Below, piece by piece: positions 28,753 through 38,736 of a stretch of 62,096 nt of DNA (position 1 is the stretch's first letter; every line of letters begins with the position of its first letter). Origin of the DNA: Prochlorococcus sp. AG-459-E08 (GTDB taxonomy: Bacteria; Cyanobacteriota; Cyanobacteriia; PCC-6307; Cyanobiaceae); contig QCRB01000005.1 in the NCBI GenBank assembly GCA_003209425.1, forward strand, positions 1 through 62,096, written 5' to 3'. Both the position numbers and the translations under genes were made by a program. The notes beneath the pieces are model-generated. The model saw nothing but the letters and a program-made list of their open reading frames with translations, made no database searches and was not told the DNA's origin.

Positions 28753-29613
28753 TTAAAGATATTTTTTTAGTGAGTCATTCATTACATCAAAAGGCACTTC
28801 TAAACCATCTGTCCAAAATGATATTGATTGCATTCCTTGAGCAATAAGCATTTCTAAACCATTAATAGTGATGCATCCTTTTGAGGTACTAAATTTCAAT
28901 AAAGGGGTTGGGGAAGGGTTATATATTATATCGTAAACAATCGTTTGCGATTTAAGTGATTTCCAAAAAGCCTCGCCATATGGCAATACATTATTTTCAT
29001 ATTTATTAGTTTTCATCCCTACTGGCGTTGTATTTACAATTAAATCTGCTTCCTCAATTAAATTTTGGGTTTGATTATCACTATTTAATAAACCCTGCAG
29101 TTGAATTTGATTTTCAAAATTTTTTATTAATTCATCTAATTTGAATTTGTTACGTGAAACTACTGAAATTGTTGAAAAATTTAAATTTATTAAACCTTGA
29201 ATAACAGATCTTGCTGCACCTCCGGAACCAAGAACTATCGATTGTTTCTTTGCTAAGTTAAATTTTTTTAATGGATAAATAAATCCATCTACATCGGTAT
29301 TTGTTGCTCTCCATTCTTTTTCAGAATTTAATTTCATGGTATTAATTGCTTTAAGTTTGTAAGCAATAGGAGAGATTTCACTACAAAGGTCAAATACTTT
29401 TTCTTTGTGTGGAATTGTTATGTTTAAGCCTTTGCAATTAATTTTTTTAAAAGAATTCAGAACTAATTCTAAATCTTCAACCTTACAAGGTATAGCAATA
29501 TAAATTAAATCTAAGCCTAAATATTGAAAGGCAGCATTTTGCATAATTGGAGACAAAGAATGTCTTACTGGATTGCCAATTAATGCTATAAAAGATGTCT
29601 TACTTGAAATCAT
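28753..29613 (-). CDS. aroE: Shikimate dehydrogenase
   Basis: AroE reduces 3-dehydroshikimate with NADPH in the aromatic pathway. The 286 residues show the substrate motif GNPVRHSLSPIMQN at 13-26, catalytic Lys70 in NITIPHKE and Asp107 in NTDVDG. The nucleotide-binding VLGSGGAARSV lies near 127. It is divergent from dnaK across 116 bases. DAHP synthase, the first step of the same pathway, is at 37669. Confidence 0.95.
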   Translation of the reverse strand: MISSKTSFIALIGNPVRHSLSPIMQNAAFQYLGLDLIYIAIPCKVEDLELVLNSFKKINCKGLNITIPHKEKVFDLCSEISPIAYKLKAINTMKLNSEKEWRATNTDVDGFIYPLKKFNLAKKQSIVLGSGGAARSVIQGLINLNFSTISVVSRNKFKLDELIKNFENQIQLQGLLNSDNQTQNLIEEADLIVNTTPVGMKTNKYENNVLPYGEAFWKSLKSQTIVYDIIYNPSPTPLLKFSTSKGCITINGLEMLIAQGMQSISFWTDGLEVPFDVMNDSLKKYL

Positions 29614-29729
29614 GTTAAGAATTTTTCCTTAAAGTTAATGATCTGTTCGGGAACCACACCCCGTCTCTAAGTAACAATAATGACGTCGATGACCGATTAT
29701 GGAGAATATCTAATATTGAAAATTTACCC
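29614..29729. promoter_or_regulatory. aroE-dnaK divergent gap, dnaK leader
   Basis: Bases 29645-29668 are clearly richer in G and C than the surroundings. CGGG (29648-29651) can pair with CCCG (29660-29663) across an eight-base loop. I see no CIRCE element. A structured leader or promoter of dnaK is possible; nothing stronger can be said. Confidence 0.3.
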
Positions 29730-31637
29730 ATGGGTAAGGTTGTAGGAATCGATTTAGGAACAACTAATAGTTGTGTCGCTGTAATGGAGGGTGGTAAACC
29801 TACTGTAATAGCAAATGCTGAGGGTTTCAGAACTACTCCATCAGTTGTTGCATACACAAAAAATCAAGATCAGCTCGTTGGACAAATCGCAAAAAGACAG
29901 GCTGTTATGAACCCTGAAAACACCTTTTATTCTGCAAAGCGTTTTGTTGGTAGAAGAGTCGACGAGGTTAATGAAGAATCTAAAGAGGTTAGTTATTCTG
30001 TAGAAAAAGCAGGTTCTAGTGTTAAATTAAAGTGTCCTATTTTGGATAAGCAATTTTCTCCTGAAGAGGTAAGTTCTCAAGTTTTAAGAAAGTTAGCAGA
30101 TGATGCAGGTAAATATCTTGGTGAAAAAATTACACAGGCTGTAATTACAGTTCCAGCTTATTTTAATGACTCACAAAGACAGGCTACAAAAGATGCTGGA
30201 AAGATTGCAGGTTTAGAAGTTCTCAGAATTGTTAACGAACCAACTGCTGCCGCTTTAGCCTATGGTCTAGACAAAGAAAATGAAAAGATTCTTGTTTTTG
30301 ATTTAGGTGGAGGGACCTTTGATGTCTCAGTTATTGAAGCTGGTGACGGGGTAACTGAAGTTTTATCTACATCTGGTGATACACATTTAGGTGGTGACGA
30401 TTTTGACAGATGTATCGTAGATCACTTAGCTAGTACTTTTAAATCAAATGAAGGAATTGATCTGAGACAAGATAAGCAAGCTTTGCAAAGACTTACTGAA
30501 GCTGCAGAAAAAGCAAAAATCGAGCTTTCAAATGCTACCCAAAGTGAAATAAATTTACCTTTTATTACAGCGACGCCTGAAGGACCAAAACATTTGGATT
30601 TGAACTTAACTAGGGCAAAGTTTGAGGAATTAGCAGCATCTTTAATTGATAGGTGCAAGACCCCAGTTGAAAGAGCAATAAGTGACGCAAAAATCTCTAC
30701 TAGTGAAATTGATGAAGTTGTAATGGTAGGAGGCTCTTCTAGAATACCTGCTGTATTAGATTTAGTTAAAAAAATAATAGGTAAAGAACCCAATCAAACT
30801 GTTAATCCTGATGAGGTAGTAGCTGTTGGAGCTGCAATTCAGGGAGGAGTTTTAGCAGGAGAAGTTAAAGATATATTGTTACTTGACGTCACTCCACTTT
30901 CTCTAGGGGTAGAGACTTTAGGGGGAGTAATGACAAAAATGATCAATCGAAATACTACAGTGCCTACTAAGAAATCTGAAACATATTCAACCGCTGTAGA
31001 CGGACAAACCAATGTAGAAATCCATGTATTACAGGGTGAAAGAGAAATGGCATCTGACAACAAAAGTTTAGGAACTTTTAGATTAGATGGTATTCCATCA
31101 GCACCAAGAGGTGTTCCCCAAATTGAAGTGACATTTGATATTGATGCAAACGGTATCCTTAGTGTTACGGCTAAAGATAAAGGAAGTGGTAAAGAGCAAA
31201 GTATTTCTATCACTGGAGCTTCTACTTTATCTGATAATGAAGTCGAAAAAATGGTTAAAGATGCAGAATCAAATGCATCAGCAGATAAAGAAAAAAGAGA
31301 AAAAATTGACTTAAAAAACCAAGCTGAAACACTTGTCTATCAGACAGAAAAGCAACTTGGTGAATTGGGAGATAAAATTGATGCTGCAACAAAGTCTAAG
31401 GTTGAAGAAAAAAGCAATGCTTTAAAAGAAGCAACCTCAAAAGAGGACTATGAATCAATGAAAAAACTTCTCGAAGAGCTTCAGCAAGAACTCTATGCAG
31501 TTGGTTCATCTGTTTATCAGCAACCAGGTAATCAACCCCCAACATCTGGTTCAGCTAGTGGTCCTGATCAGACTGAATCAAATGATAAAGGTGGAGATGA
31601 TGTAATTGATGCAGACTTTACTGAAACAAAAGATTAG
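29730..31637 (+). CDS. dnaK: Chaperone DnaK (DnaK2-type Hsp70)
   Basis: DnaK is an Hsp70 chaperone with an N-terminal ATPase (about 1-385), a substrate-binding domain (390-505) and a helical lid. The start [22 protein letters not shown], the motifs [21 protein letters not shown] and [16 protein letters not shown], and the tail [14 protein letters not shown] are all of the canonical bacterial type. The 635-residue length matches. Cyanobacteria carry several dnaK genes; the closeness to E. coli DnaK suggests this is the major heat-shock form (DnaK2), which is an inference. dnaJ and grpE are not adjacent. Its stop codon overlaps that of the next, convergent gene. Confidence 0.97.
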   Translation: MGKVVGIDLGTTNSCVAVMEGGKPTVIANAEGFRTTPSVVAYTKNQDQLVGQIAKRQAVMNPENTFYSAKRFVGRRVDEVNEESKEVSYSVEKAGSSVKLKCPILDKQFSPEEVSSQVLRKLADDAGKYLGEKITQAVITVPAYFNDSQRQATKDAGKIAGLEVLRIVNEPTAAALAYGLDKENEKILVFDLGGGTFDVSVIEAGDGVTEVLSTSGDTHLGGDDFDRCIVDHLASTFKSNEGIDLRQDKQALQRLTEAAEKAKIELSNATQSEINLPFITATPEGPKHLDLNLTRAKFEELAASLIDRCKTPVERAISDAKISTSEIDEVVMVGGSSRIPAVLDLVKKIIGKEPNQTVNPDEVVAVGAAIQGGVLAGEVKDILLLDVTPLSLGVETLGGVMTKMINRNTTVPTKKSETYSTAVDGQTNVEIHVLQGEREMASDNKSLGTFRLDGIPSAPRGVPQIEVTFDIDANGILSVTAKDKGSGKEQSISITGASTLSDNEVEKMVKDAESNASADKEKREKIDLKNQAETLVYQTEKQLGELGDKIDAATKSKVEEKSNALKEATSKEDYESMKKLLEELQQELYAVGSSVYQQPGNQPPTSGSASGPDQTESNDKGGDDVIDADFTETKD

Positions 31638-32716
31638 GAAAAGTAATTTTTAATTTCATTAGCAACCCATTTAGAACAAGCTGGAGCAAGCAAAATTCCA
31701 TTTTTATAAAAACCAGTACATATAATAAGTCCACCTTCAATGTGTTTCATTATTGGCGAAGGCTCTCCATCAGGTCTTGACCTAATTCCATACCACTTTT
31801 TAGAAATTTTACCTTTCACAAGCCAACTTGGTTTTTCATGGAGAAAACTTGTGAGTTTATCGAATGTATCTTCTTCTGGCTTATTATTGTATTCGTCAGT
31901 TGAACCAATAATCAGCTTATTTTTTGATTTTGGAATTATATTTATACCATCTATATTGAATTGTTTTGGAAGTGACAATAAATCAACCTCTGCATCATTT
32001 ATATCCACTTCTATAGCTTGACCTAAAACAGGTTTTAATTTAATTTTATGAGTTAAGTTATCTATTAAATCAACCGCTTTTAAAGAATTACACAAAATAA
32101 CCATGTCAGATTTGATTTCTTCATTGTTTTTTGTTGTAGAAATCCAATGATTCTTTGACTTTCTGATTTTAAATATTTCTGCTTCTAGAAAATTTATTTT
32201 TTTATTCTTTAGATATTTATCTAATGTTTTAAGTAATGATATAGCATTTATTCTACCATCTTTTAAGGAAATCATTCCTTTTAAATTTTTTGTTTGGAAG
32301 GCTTTTTTTATGTTCTTCATGAATATTGAGTCTTCTTCTAAAATTTTTAAGCTTATATCATTATTTTCATAAATAAATTTTTCTAATTTTTTAAATTTTT
32401 CTTCATTCGTAGTTAGCTGTATTAATGGTTTTTCTAAATTTAATTCATTATTAAATTTTTGAAGGAATTTAATCCAATGTGGCCATAATTCTATGCTTTG
32501 TTTTCTGAGGTCCCAGCTTCTGCCCCTTCTTTTTTGATACATATTACCCATTAGTAAACCTAAAGCTGCATTGCTACTATTTTGGGGTTCAGCTGGATCT
32601 ATTATTGTTATTTGAAAACCTAATTCTGATAATTCTAAGGCGTTAAATTTTCCAATAATTCCCGATCCAATAATTACTATGTGTGCTTTCTGAAAATTTT
32701 CTTTTAAGCTTTTCAT
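31634..32716 (-). CDS. FAD-dependent amino-acid oxidase family protein (ThiO-like)
   Basis: This 360-residue protein of the DAO family has an N-terminal dinucleotide fold ([20 protein letters not shown] near 14-33, then [15 protein letters not shown]). At the C-terminus it reads [24 protein letters not shown]. That ending matches glycine oxidase ThiO of thiamine synthesis and D-amino acid dehydrogenases. [13 protein letters not shown] near 310 fits the substrate arginine region of the family. ThiO is my best guess, but other family members cannot be excluded. It is convergent with dnaK (four shared bases) and divergent from purU. Confidence 0.78.
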   Translation of the reverse strand: MKSLKENFQKAHIVIIGSGIIGKFNALELSELGFQITIIDPAEPQNSSNAALGLLMGNMYQKRRGRSWDLRKQSIELWPHWIKFLQKFNNELNLEKPLIQLTTNEEKFKKLEKFIYENNDISLKILEEDSIFMKNIKKAFQTKNLKGMISLKDGRINAISLLKTLDKYLKNKKINFLEAEIFKIRKSKNHWISTTKNNEEIKSDMVILCNSLKAVDLIDNLTHKIKLKPVLGQAIEVDINDAEVDLLSLPKQFNIDGINIIPKSKNKLIIGSTDEYNNKPEEDTFDKLTSFLHEKPSWLVKGKISKKWYGIRSRPDGEPSPIMKHIEGGLIICTGFYKNGILLAPACSKWVANEIKNYFS

Positions 32717-32764
32717 TGATATATTGGGTATACGTGCTTATTTGACTTAATAGTTAAAGATTTT

Positions 32765-33619
32765 TTGGAACATCCTTCAATTATATTCAAAATTGTTTGT
32801 CCCGATCGTCCTGGTCTTGTAAGTTTACTTACAAGTTGGATTTCAAATTACGGTGGCAATATAAAACATTCTGATCATCATACAGATCAAGATGCGGGTT
32901 TGTTTCTTAGTAGAATTGAATGGAATTGTAAAAATAAATTTTTTAATAGAGATGAAATTTATAATGAATTTGAAAAAATTGCAGCTGAAGTTAATGGACA
33001 ATTTAATGTAAATTATTCTGATGAGATTCCAAATGTTTCTATTTTTGTTAGCAAACAAAATCATTGTCTGATTGATTTACTCTGGCGAGTAAGAAATGGC
33101 GAACTTAAAATGAAAGTGCCATTAATAATTTCAAATCATTCTGATCTTGAAAATATTGCAAAGGACTTTAATGCAAAATTTGTCCATATTGATACCTTTA
33201 ATATAGGTAAATCTGATGTTGAAGATCAATTTTTAAATCTATTAAAAGAATATGAAATTGATTTTGTTGTATTAGCCAAATATATGCAAATTTTGAGTGA
33301 TTCTTTTTTAAAAAAGTTTTCTTCAATAATCAATATCCATCATTCTTTCTTACCTGCATTTAAGGGAGCACAACCATATCATCGAGCATGGAAGAGGGGT
33401 GTCAAATTAATCGGTGCTACTGCTCATTATGTCACTGAAGACCTTGATGAAGGCCCGATAATAGAGCAATGCACAGTTAATGTTAGTCATAGGGACGAGG
33501 TTGAAGATCTGATAAGAAAAGGAAGAGATATCGAAAGAATTGCTTTAGCAAGAGCGGTTAGATTACATCTAAATCATCAAGTATTCGTTTATAACAGTAA
33601 AACTGCTGTTTTTGATTGA
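32765..33619 (+). CDS. purU: Formyltetrahydrofolate deformylase PurU
   Basis: PurU hydrolyses 10-formyl-THF to THF and formate, balancing one-carbon pools. The 284 residues have an N-terminal ACT domain (about 5-85, starting IIFKIVCPDRPGLVSLLTSW). A formyltransferase domain follows, with NIHHSFLP (Asn190, His192) and DLDEGPIIEQ carrying the catalytic Asp. The only usable start is TTG at 32765; no in-frame ATG precedes the ACT domain. GcvT, which also feeds one-carbon units, is at 51836. Confidence 0.94.
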   Translation: MEHPSIIFKIVCPDRPGLVSLLTSWISNYGGNIKHSDHHTDQDAGLFLSRIEWNCKNKFFNRDEIYNEFEKIAAEVNGQFNVNYSDEIPNVSIFVSKQNHCLIDLLWRVRNGELKMKVPLIISNHSDLENIAKDFNAKFVHIDTFNIGKSDVEDQFLNLLKEYEIDFVVLAKYMQILSDSFLKKFSSIINIHHSFLPAFKGAQPYHRAWKRGVKLIGATAHYVTEDLDEGPIIEQCTVNVSHRDEVEDLIRKGRDIERIALARAVRLHLNHQVFVYNSKTAVFD

Positions 33620-33629
33620 AAATAATTTC

Positions 33630-34988
33630 CTAGTCTTCTAATTCTATTTGTATTTGTCTTTCATAAATAGATTCTTCATTAAAAGCTCTTGCTATCAAGA
33701 AACTGGCAATGCAGCTGATTAAGACAGGTTTCATTATTAATAAATTTTTTGTCAAGGCAAAAGCTAAAAACATTGCTGTTATTGGGGTTCTCGAACATCC
33801 TGCTACGAAAGCTCCCATTCCCGCAAAAATGTATGTACTAGGTGCATGTCCTGTCGCAACTTCTACCCAACTCCCTATTATTAGTCCGATTGACCCTCCT
33901 AAAGTAAGCATAGGATAGAACAATCCTCCAGGAGCTCCAGATGCTGCAGCTAAACCTGTCGTTATAAATAATACTAAAACTGCTAACAGGGCAATTTCAA
34001 TACTTGTATTTTGCTCAGCTATTATTTTCTGTAATTCATCTAAATTATGAAATGTACTGGGTAAAAAAGAATAGATACTACCTAAAATTAATCCACAGAT
34101 ACTCATTTTTAAAACAAATTTATTTTTATACCACTTTTTTCCAAGATTTTGCATTAACAAAACGTATCTGCTGTACAATTCTGCAAAGATCCCAATAATT
34201 ATTCCTAGTAAAACTAGGTATATAAAATCTATAGGTAAGAAAAAAACTGATGGATCATATTCTTTTTGAATCAAAAATCCGAGGTTAAAATCAAAGCCTC
34301 CTGCTTTAGGATCTAGACCCATGGCTTGAATAATATCAGCAGATGAATCTGCAATGAAAGTTGTAATTACTACTAATAGCAAAATTACTGGTCTAGCAGA
34401 GTTTAATAGCTCCTCTATTGCATAAACAAACCCTCCTAATGGAGCGCTAAATACTGCAGCAATTCCAGCTCCACCACCTGCTGCTACTATTACTCTTCTA
34501 AAAGCTGTTGGAGCTTTCAGCCATTTGGCCATTTGCCATGCAACTGATCCTCCCATTTGAACCGATGGGCCCTCTGGACCTAAGGGGAATCCACTACCAA
34601 TAGCGATAATTCCTGATATGAGCTTTACTAATCCTACTTTTATATTCATTGGCACTTTTTTATGCCTTAAGAAACCCATTATTTGACTCACACCCGAACC
34701 TTTTGCTGCAGGTGCAATATTTTTAATCAAATACCCCGCTATTGCTCCTCCTACAGCTCCAAAAATTGGCAATACTGCAAGAGATGGCAATTGGTCTAAA
34801 AGGGTTAATCTCCAATTATTTATAAAGTAGATTCCAGTTTTAAAAAATATGCTTGTAATTGAAGCTCCTAAGCCTGTTAATAAGAGCGACAATGCAACGA
34901 CGAGAGATCTCTGTCTTAATAATTTTTTGATGCTACGAGAGGAATTATTACTGGTTTTTTGAATATTTTCTTTTATAAGGTTGGGCAT
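33630..34988 (-). CDS. ClC-family chloride/proton antiporter
   Basis: This 452-residue polytopic membrane protein is of the ClC family. The selectivity motifs are visible: GSGVS at 97-101, GPEGP at 137-141 and GGLFYPMLTLGGSIG near 355. Glu139 corresponds to the gating glutamate (E148 of ClC-ec1), and Glu193 in AIEELL to the internal proton glutamate (E203). Exchange rather than channel activity is therefore likely. The usual Arg/Lys of the G(R/K)EGP motif is Pro here. It sits between purU (convergent) and acnB (same strand, upstream by nine bases). Role in halide, acid or ion balance is inferred. Confidence 0.88.
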   Translation of the reverse strand: MPNLIKENIQKTSNNSSRSIKKLLRQRSLVVALSLLLTGLGASITSIFFKTGIYFINNWRLTLLDQLPSLAVLPIFGAVGGAIAGYLIKNIAPAAKGSGVSQIMGFLRHKKVPMNIKVGLVKLISGIIAIGSGFPLGPEGPSVQMGGSVAWQMAKWLKAPTAFRRVIVAAGGGAGIAAVFSAPLGGFVYAIEELLNSARPVILLLVVITTFIADSSADIIQAMGLDPKAGGFDFNLGFLIQKEYDPSVFFLPIDFIYLVLLGIIIGIFAELYSRYVLLMQNLGKKWYKNKFVLKMSICGLILGSIYSFLPSTFHNLDELQKIIAEQNTSIEIALLAVLVLFITTGLAAASGAPGGLFYPMLTLGGSIGLIIGSWVEVATGHAPSTYIFAGMGAFVAGCSRTPITAMFLAFALTKNLLIMKPVLISCIASFLIARAFNEESIYERQIQIELED

Positions 34989-34997
34989 AATCCATGA

Positions 34998-37571
34998 TCA
35001 TTTTGACAAACTGAAATCGTGTATTTCATCAAATTGAAGATAACGATAAAGTTCATCAGAATATGGATTAATTTTATTTTTAGTAATATCCTGATATTCT
35101 TCTACTTCAGGTATTCTCCCAAGAAGTGCGCAAACTGCTGCTAATTCAGCACTTCCTAAAAATACTTGCGCATTTTTACCAAGTCTATTGTCAAAATTTC
35201 TTGTACTTGTAGAAAATACTACAGATCCTTCGTCAACTCTGGCTTGATTTCCCATACATAAAGAGCAGCCTGGCAACTCTAGTCTTGCACCACAATTTTC
35301 AAATACTTTATAATAACCTTCAGCTTTTAGAGTTTCTTCATCCATTTTTGTAGGCGGACAAATCCATAATTTAGCTTTTAAATTTTGAATACCTTCAAGA
35401 ACTTTTGCAGCTGCTCTATAATGACCAATATTTGTCATGCAAGAACCTATAAAAACTTCATCAATATTTGTATTGGCAACATCTTTAATTTCCTTTACGT
35501 TGTCTGGATCGTTAGGGCAAGCAACAATAGGTTGTGTTACTGTTGCTAAATCAATTTCGATAATTTTTTCATACTGAGCGTTTGTATCTGGATGAATTAA
35601 TGATGGTTTTTTTAACCAATTTTTCATATCATCTATTCTCCTTGAAATCGATTTTGAGTCTTCATAGTTGCTCTCAATCATTTTTTCTAATAGCGCAATA
35701 TTGCTTCTTAAGTATTCTTGAACAGTTTTTTGGGATAAAAGTATTGTGCTACCAGCGCACGAGCGTTCTGCAGTAGCATCAGTGAGTTCAAAAGCTTGTT
35801 CAAGTTTTAAGTTAGGTAATCCCTCAATTTCCATAATTTTTCCGTTAAATATATTTTTTTTATTTGCTTTCTCAACAGTTAAGAGTCCTTTTTTAATTGC
35901 GAAAAGAGGGATTGCATTTACTAAATCTCTTAAAGTAATTCCCGGTAATAATTCTCCTTTGAATTTAACCAGCACAGATGCAGGCATATTTAATGGCATT
36001 GATCCTATTGCAGCTGCAAAGGCAACAATGCCCGAGCCTCCAGGAAATGAAATGCCAAGAGGAAATCTTGTATGACTATCTCCACCAGTGCCAACAGTAT
36101 CAGGGAGAAGCATTCTGTTAAGCCAGCTATGAATTATGCCATCTCCAGGCTTAAGAGCCACTCCACCTCTTTGTGATATAAAATCAGGTAATTCTTTATG
36201 GGTAACTAGATCTACTGGTTTAGGATATGCAGCTGTATGACAAAAACTTTGCATGACTAGATCTGCAGTGAATCCTAAACAAGCGAGTTCTTTTAGTTCA
36301 TCTCTAGTCATTGGCCCAGTGGTATCTTGACTGCCAACTGTGGTCATAATTGGCTCACAGGTCGTTCCTGGCCTAACACCATCTAAACCGCATGCTTTGC
36401 CTACGATTTTTTGAGCTTGAGTGAAGCCGGCATTACTTTCGGTTGGATTTTGTGGTCGGATGAATATTTCACTCGGTTGATAATCTAATTTATTTCTAAT
36501 TTTGTCAGTCAGAGATCTTCCAATCATAAGATTAATTCTGCCGCCAGCTTGAATTTCATCAGTAAGAGTTGATGGATACAAGTCGAATTTGCTTATTAAT
36601 TTTTCTCTATTTGAATCTTTTTCAATTTTTTTAATAATGCCTTCATAAGGATATATTTTAATAACATCTCCTGTTTTCATATCAGATACGTCAGCTTCTA
36701 TAGGTAAAGCCCCTGAATCTTGTGCCGTATTAAAGAAAATAGGTGCTATTTTGCTTCCAATTATTACTCCACCTGTTTTTTTGTTTGGAACAAAAGCGAT
36801 ATCTTCGCCTATATGCCAAATAAGTGAATTAATAGCAGATTTTCTAGAACTCCCTGTTCCAACAACATCTCCAACATAAGCTATTGGTAAATTTTGTTTT
36901 TTTAAATTATCCAGAATCTCTAGTCCATCTGGTTTTTTAAATTCCAACATAGCCAATGCGTGCATTGGAATATCAGGTCGAGTTGTTGCATGTACAGCAG
37001 GAGATAAGTCATCTGTGTTTGTCTCCCCATCAACTTTAAATACTAAACAAGTAATCTCTTTCTCTAGAACTTTTTTATTTTTGAACCATTCCGCATTTGC
37101 CCAACTATTTATAACCTCTTTTGCATAAATATTATTTTGAGATAATTCAAAAATTTCATTAGCTGAGTCATAAACAAGAATAATATTTTTTAAAACTTCT
37201 GCCGCTTTTTTAGCAAGTAAATTATTTTTTCCTTTTAGTATTTCAACCAGAGAATTTACATTATATCCTCCTATCATTGTTCCTAGAATTTCAATTGCTT
37301 TTTCAGGATTAATTGATTTGCAATATTTTTCGGAATTAATAATAGCTGTAAGCCAGCTTGCTTTTACATAAGCAGCCTCATCAACACCTGGTGGTACTCT
37401 ATTTATAAGTAAATCTATTAGATCAAATGAATCGTAAGTACTATCTTGTTCTAGTAATTTTGTAACACAATTTGTTTGTTCAGCATTTAAAGGTAAAGGA
37501 GGTATACCTTTGGTAGCTCTTTCAGCTACGTGATCTGAATAATCTTTTAGCAATGTTTCCAAATTCTTCAT
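34998..37571 (-). CDS. acnB: Bifunctional aconitate hydratase 2 / 2-methylisocitrate dehydratase
   Basis: AcnB isomerises citrate to isocitrate and supplies 2-oxoglutarate for nitrogen assimilation in cyanobacteria. At 857 residues it matches AcnB (865 in E. coli). The N-terminal HEAT-like domain (1-165) and the swivel domain (ETNTDDLSPAVHA near 185) precede the catalytic part. The [4Fe-4S] ligands are in PVVGSCMTN-like sequence (IGSCMTNIGHYR) and CSLCMGNQARVDEGS near 780. It begins 97 bases from divergent DAHP synthase. Confidence 0.97.
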   Translation of the reverse strand: MKNLETLLKDYSDHVAERATKGIPPLPLNAEQTNCVTKLLEQDSTYDSFDLIDLLINRVPPGVDEAAYVKASWLTAIINSEKYCKSINPEKAIEILGTMIGGYNVNSLVEILKGKNNLLAKKAAEVLKNIILVYDSANEIFELSQNNIYAKEVINSWANAEWFKNKKVLEKEITCLVFKVDGETNTDDLSPAVHATTRPDIPMHALAMLEFKKPDGLEILDNLKKQNLPIAYVGDVVGTGSSRKSAINSLIWHIGEDIAFVPNKKTGGVIIGSKIAPIFFNTAQDSGALPIEADVSDMKTGDVIKIYPYEGIIKKIEKDSNREKLISKFDLYPSTLTDEIQAGGRINLMIGRSLTDKIRNKLDYQPSEIFIRPQNPTESNAGFTQAQKIVGKACGLDGVRPGTTCEPIMTTVGSQDTTGPMTRDELKELACLGFTADLVMQSFCHTAAYPKPVDLVTHKELPDFISQRGGVALKPGDGIIHSWLNRMLLPDTVGTGGDSHTRFPLGISFPGGSGIVAFAAAIGSMPLNMPASVLVKFKGELLPGITLRDLVNAIPLFAIKKGLLTVEKANKKNIFNGKIMEIEGLPNLKLEQAFELTDATAERSCAGSTILLSQKTVQEYLRSNIALLEKMIESNYEDSKSISRRIDDMKNWLKKPSLIHPDTNAQYEKIIEIDLATVTQPIVACPNDPDNVKEIKDVANTNIDEVFIGSCMTNIGHYRAAAKVLEGIQNLKAKLWICPPTKMDEETLKAEGYYKVFENCGARLELPGCSLCMGNQARVDEGSVVFSTSTRNFDNRLGKNAQVFLGSAELAAVCALLGRIPEVEEYQDITKNKINPYSDELYRYLQFDEIHDFSLSK

Positions 37572-37668
37572 TAGTAAGGTTTAATGCCTAATCTATTGTT
37601 ATTTTTAATATTGAAAAGGAGAGTATTCATAAATGCTTTTTTAAATATTCAAACTTCTTAATTAATCA

Positions 37669-38736
37669 ATGACGACATCATCAAATAATTCAGCTTTAGA
37701 AAAGACATCAGATTTACATGTTGTTGAAACACGTCCATTAATTCCTCCAAGCAGATTACATAATGATATACCTTTAGATCATGCCTCTGCTAATACAGTA
37801 TCTAAAACAAGAAGATCGATACAAAATATTTTGCATCATGATGATAAAAAACTTTTAGTCATTGTTGGACCATGTTCAATTCATGATATTGAGGCGGCAA
37901 AGGAATATTCAAAATATATTCAAAACTTTCGAGAAATTTATAAAGATAAATTAGAAATAATCATGAGAGTATATTTTGAGAAGCCAAGAACAACTATTGG
38001 TTGGAAGGGATTGATAAATGATCCTCATCTAGATGATTCTTATGATATTAATACTGGTTTAAGAAGGGCAAGAAATTTGCTTTCTTTTCTAGCAATTAAT
38101 GGAATACCTTCTGCAACAGAATTACTAGATCCAATTGTTCCTCAATATATTGCAGATTTAATAAGTTGGACAGCCATAGGTGCGAGGACTACTGAAAGTC
38201 AAACTCATAGGGAAATGGCATCAGGATTATCAATGCCTATAGGTTTTAAAAATGGAACGGATGGTTCTTTTACTACTGCAATAAATGCAATGCAGTCAGC
38301 TTCAAAATCCCATCATTTCCTAGGTGTAAATGAAAATGGAATGGCATCTATTGTTAATACTACAGGTAATCCAGATGGACATATAGTTTTAAGAGGAGGC
38401 TCAAAAGGCCCAAATTTTGAAAATGAGCATGTTCAAAGAATTTCAGCTGAATTAAAGCGATGTAATCTTCCTCATAGAGTGATGATTGATTGTAGTCATG
38501 GAAATTCCAACAAAGACTTCCGTAAACAATCTGAAGTGCTAAAAAATATAGCTTCTCAAATTAGTAATGGTGAAAAAAATATTTTAGGAGTTATGCTTGA
38601 AAGTCATTTAAAAGAAGGTAATCAGAAACTTTTAAAAAACGAGGATCTTGAGTTTGGCAGAAGTATTACAGATGCATGCATAGATATAGAAACAACAAAA
38701 GAATTACTTGCTATTTTGTATAGTTCAGTTAATTAG
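37669..38736 (+). CDS. 3-deoxy-7-phosphoheptulonate synthase (DAHP synthase, class I)
   Basis: This enzyme joins PEP and erythrose-4-phosphate at the start of aromatic synthesis. The 355 residues are of the AroF/G/H type: VIVGPCSIHDIEAA-like sequence near 66, MRVYFEKPRTTIGWKG near 100, GARTTESQTHREMASG near 172 and HRVMIDCSHGNSNKD near 268. Which feedback type it is cannot be read safely. The final eight bases overlap the end of the next, convergent gene. aroE is at 28753. Confidence 0.95.
   Translation: MTTSSNNSALEKTSDLHVVETRPLIPPSRLHNDIPLDHASANTVSKTRRSIQNILHHDDKKLLVIVGPCSIHDIEAAKEYSKYIQNFREIYKDKLEIIMRVYFEKPRTTIGWKGLINDPHLDDSYDINTGLRRARNLLSFLAINGIPSATELLDPIVPQYIADLISWTAIGARTTESQTHREMASGLSMPIGFKNGTDGSFTTAINAMQSASKSHHFLGVNENGMASIVNTTGNPDGHIVLRGGSKGPNFENEHVQRISAELKRCNLPHRVMIDCSHGNSNKDFRKQSEVLKNIASQISNGEKNILGVMLESHLKEGNQKLLKNEDLEFGRSITDACIDIETTKELLAILYSSVN

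Noticed and set aside
29615-29857. 80-codon minus-strand frame antisense to the dnaK start
   Set aside because: It overlaps the conserved first 43 codons of dnaK, fills the aroE promoter gap and shows no protein-like motif; a shadow frame.
30422-31213. Two minus-strand frames (about 123 and 124 codons) inside dnaK
   Set aside because: Both lie within conserved dnaK codons and look like reverse-frame artefacts.
33593-33613. Short AACAG...CTGTT stem with a T-run at the end of purU
   Set aside because: Only five base pairs and located within the last codons of purU; too weak to call a terminator.
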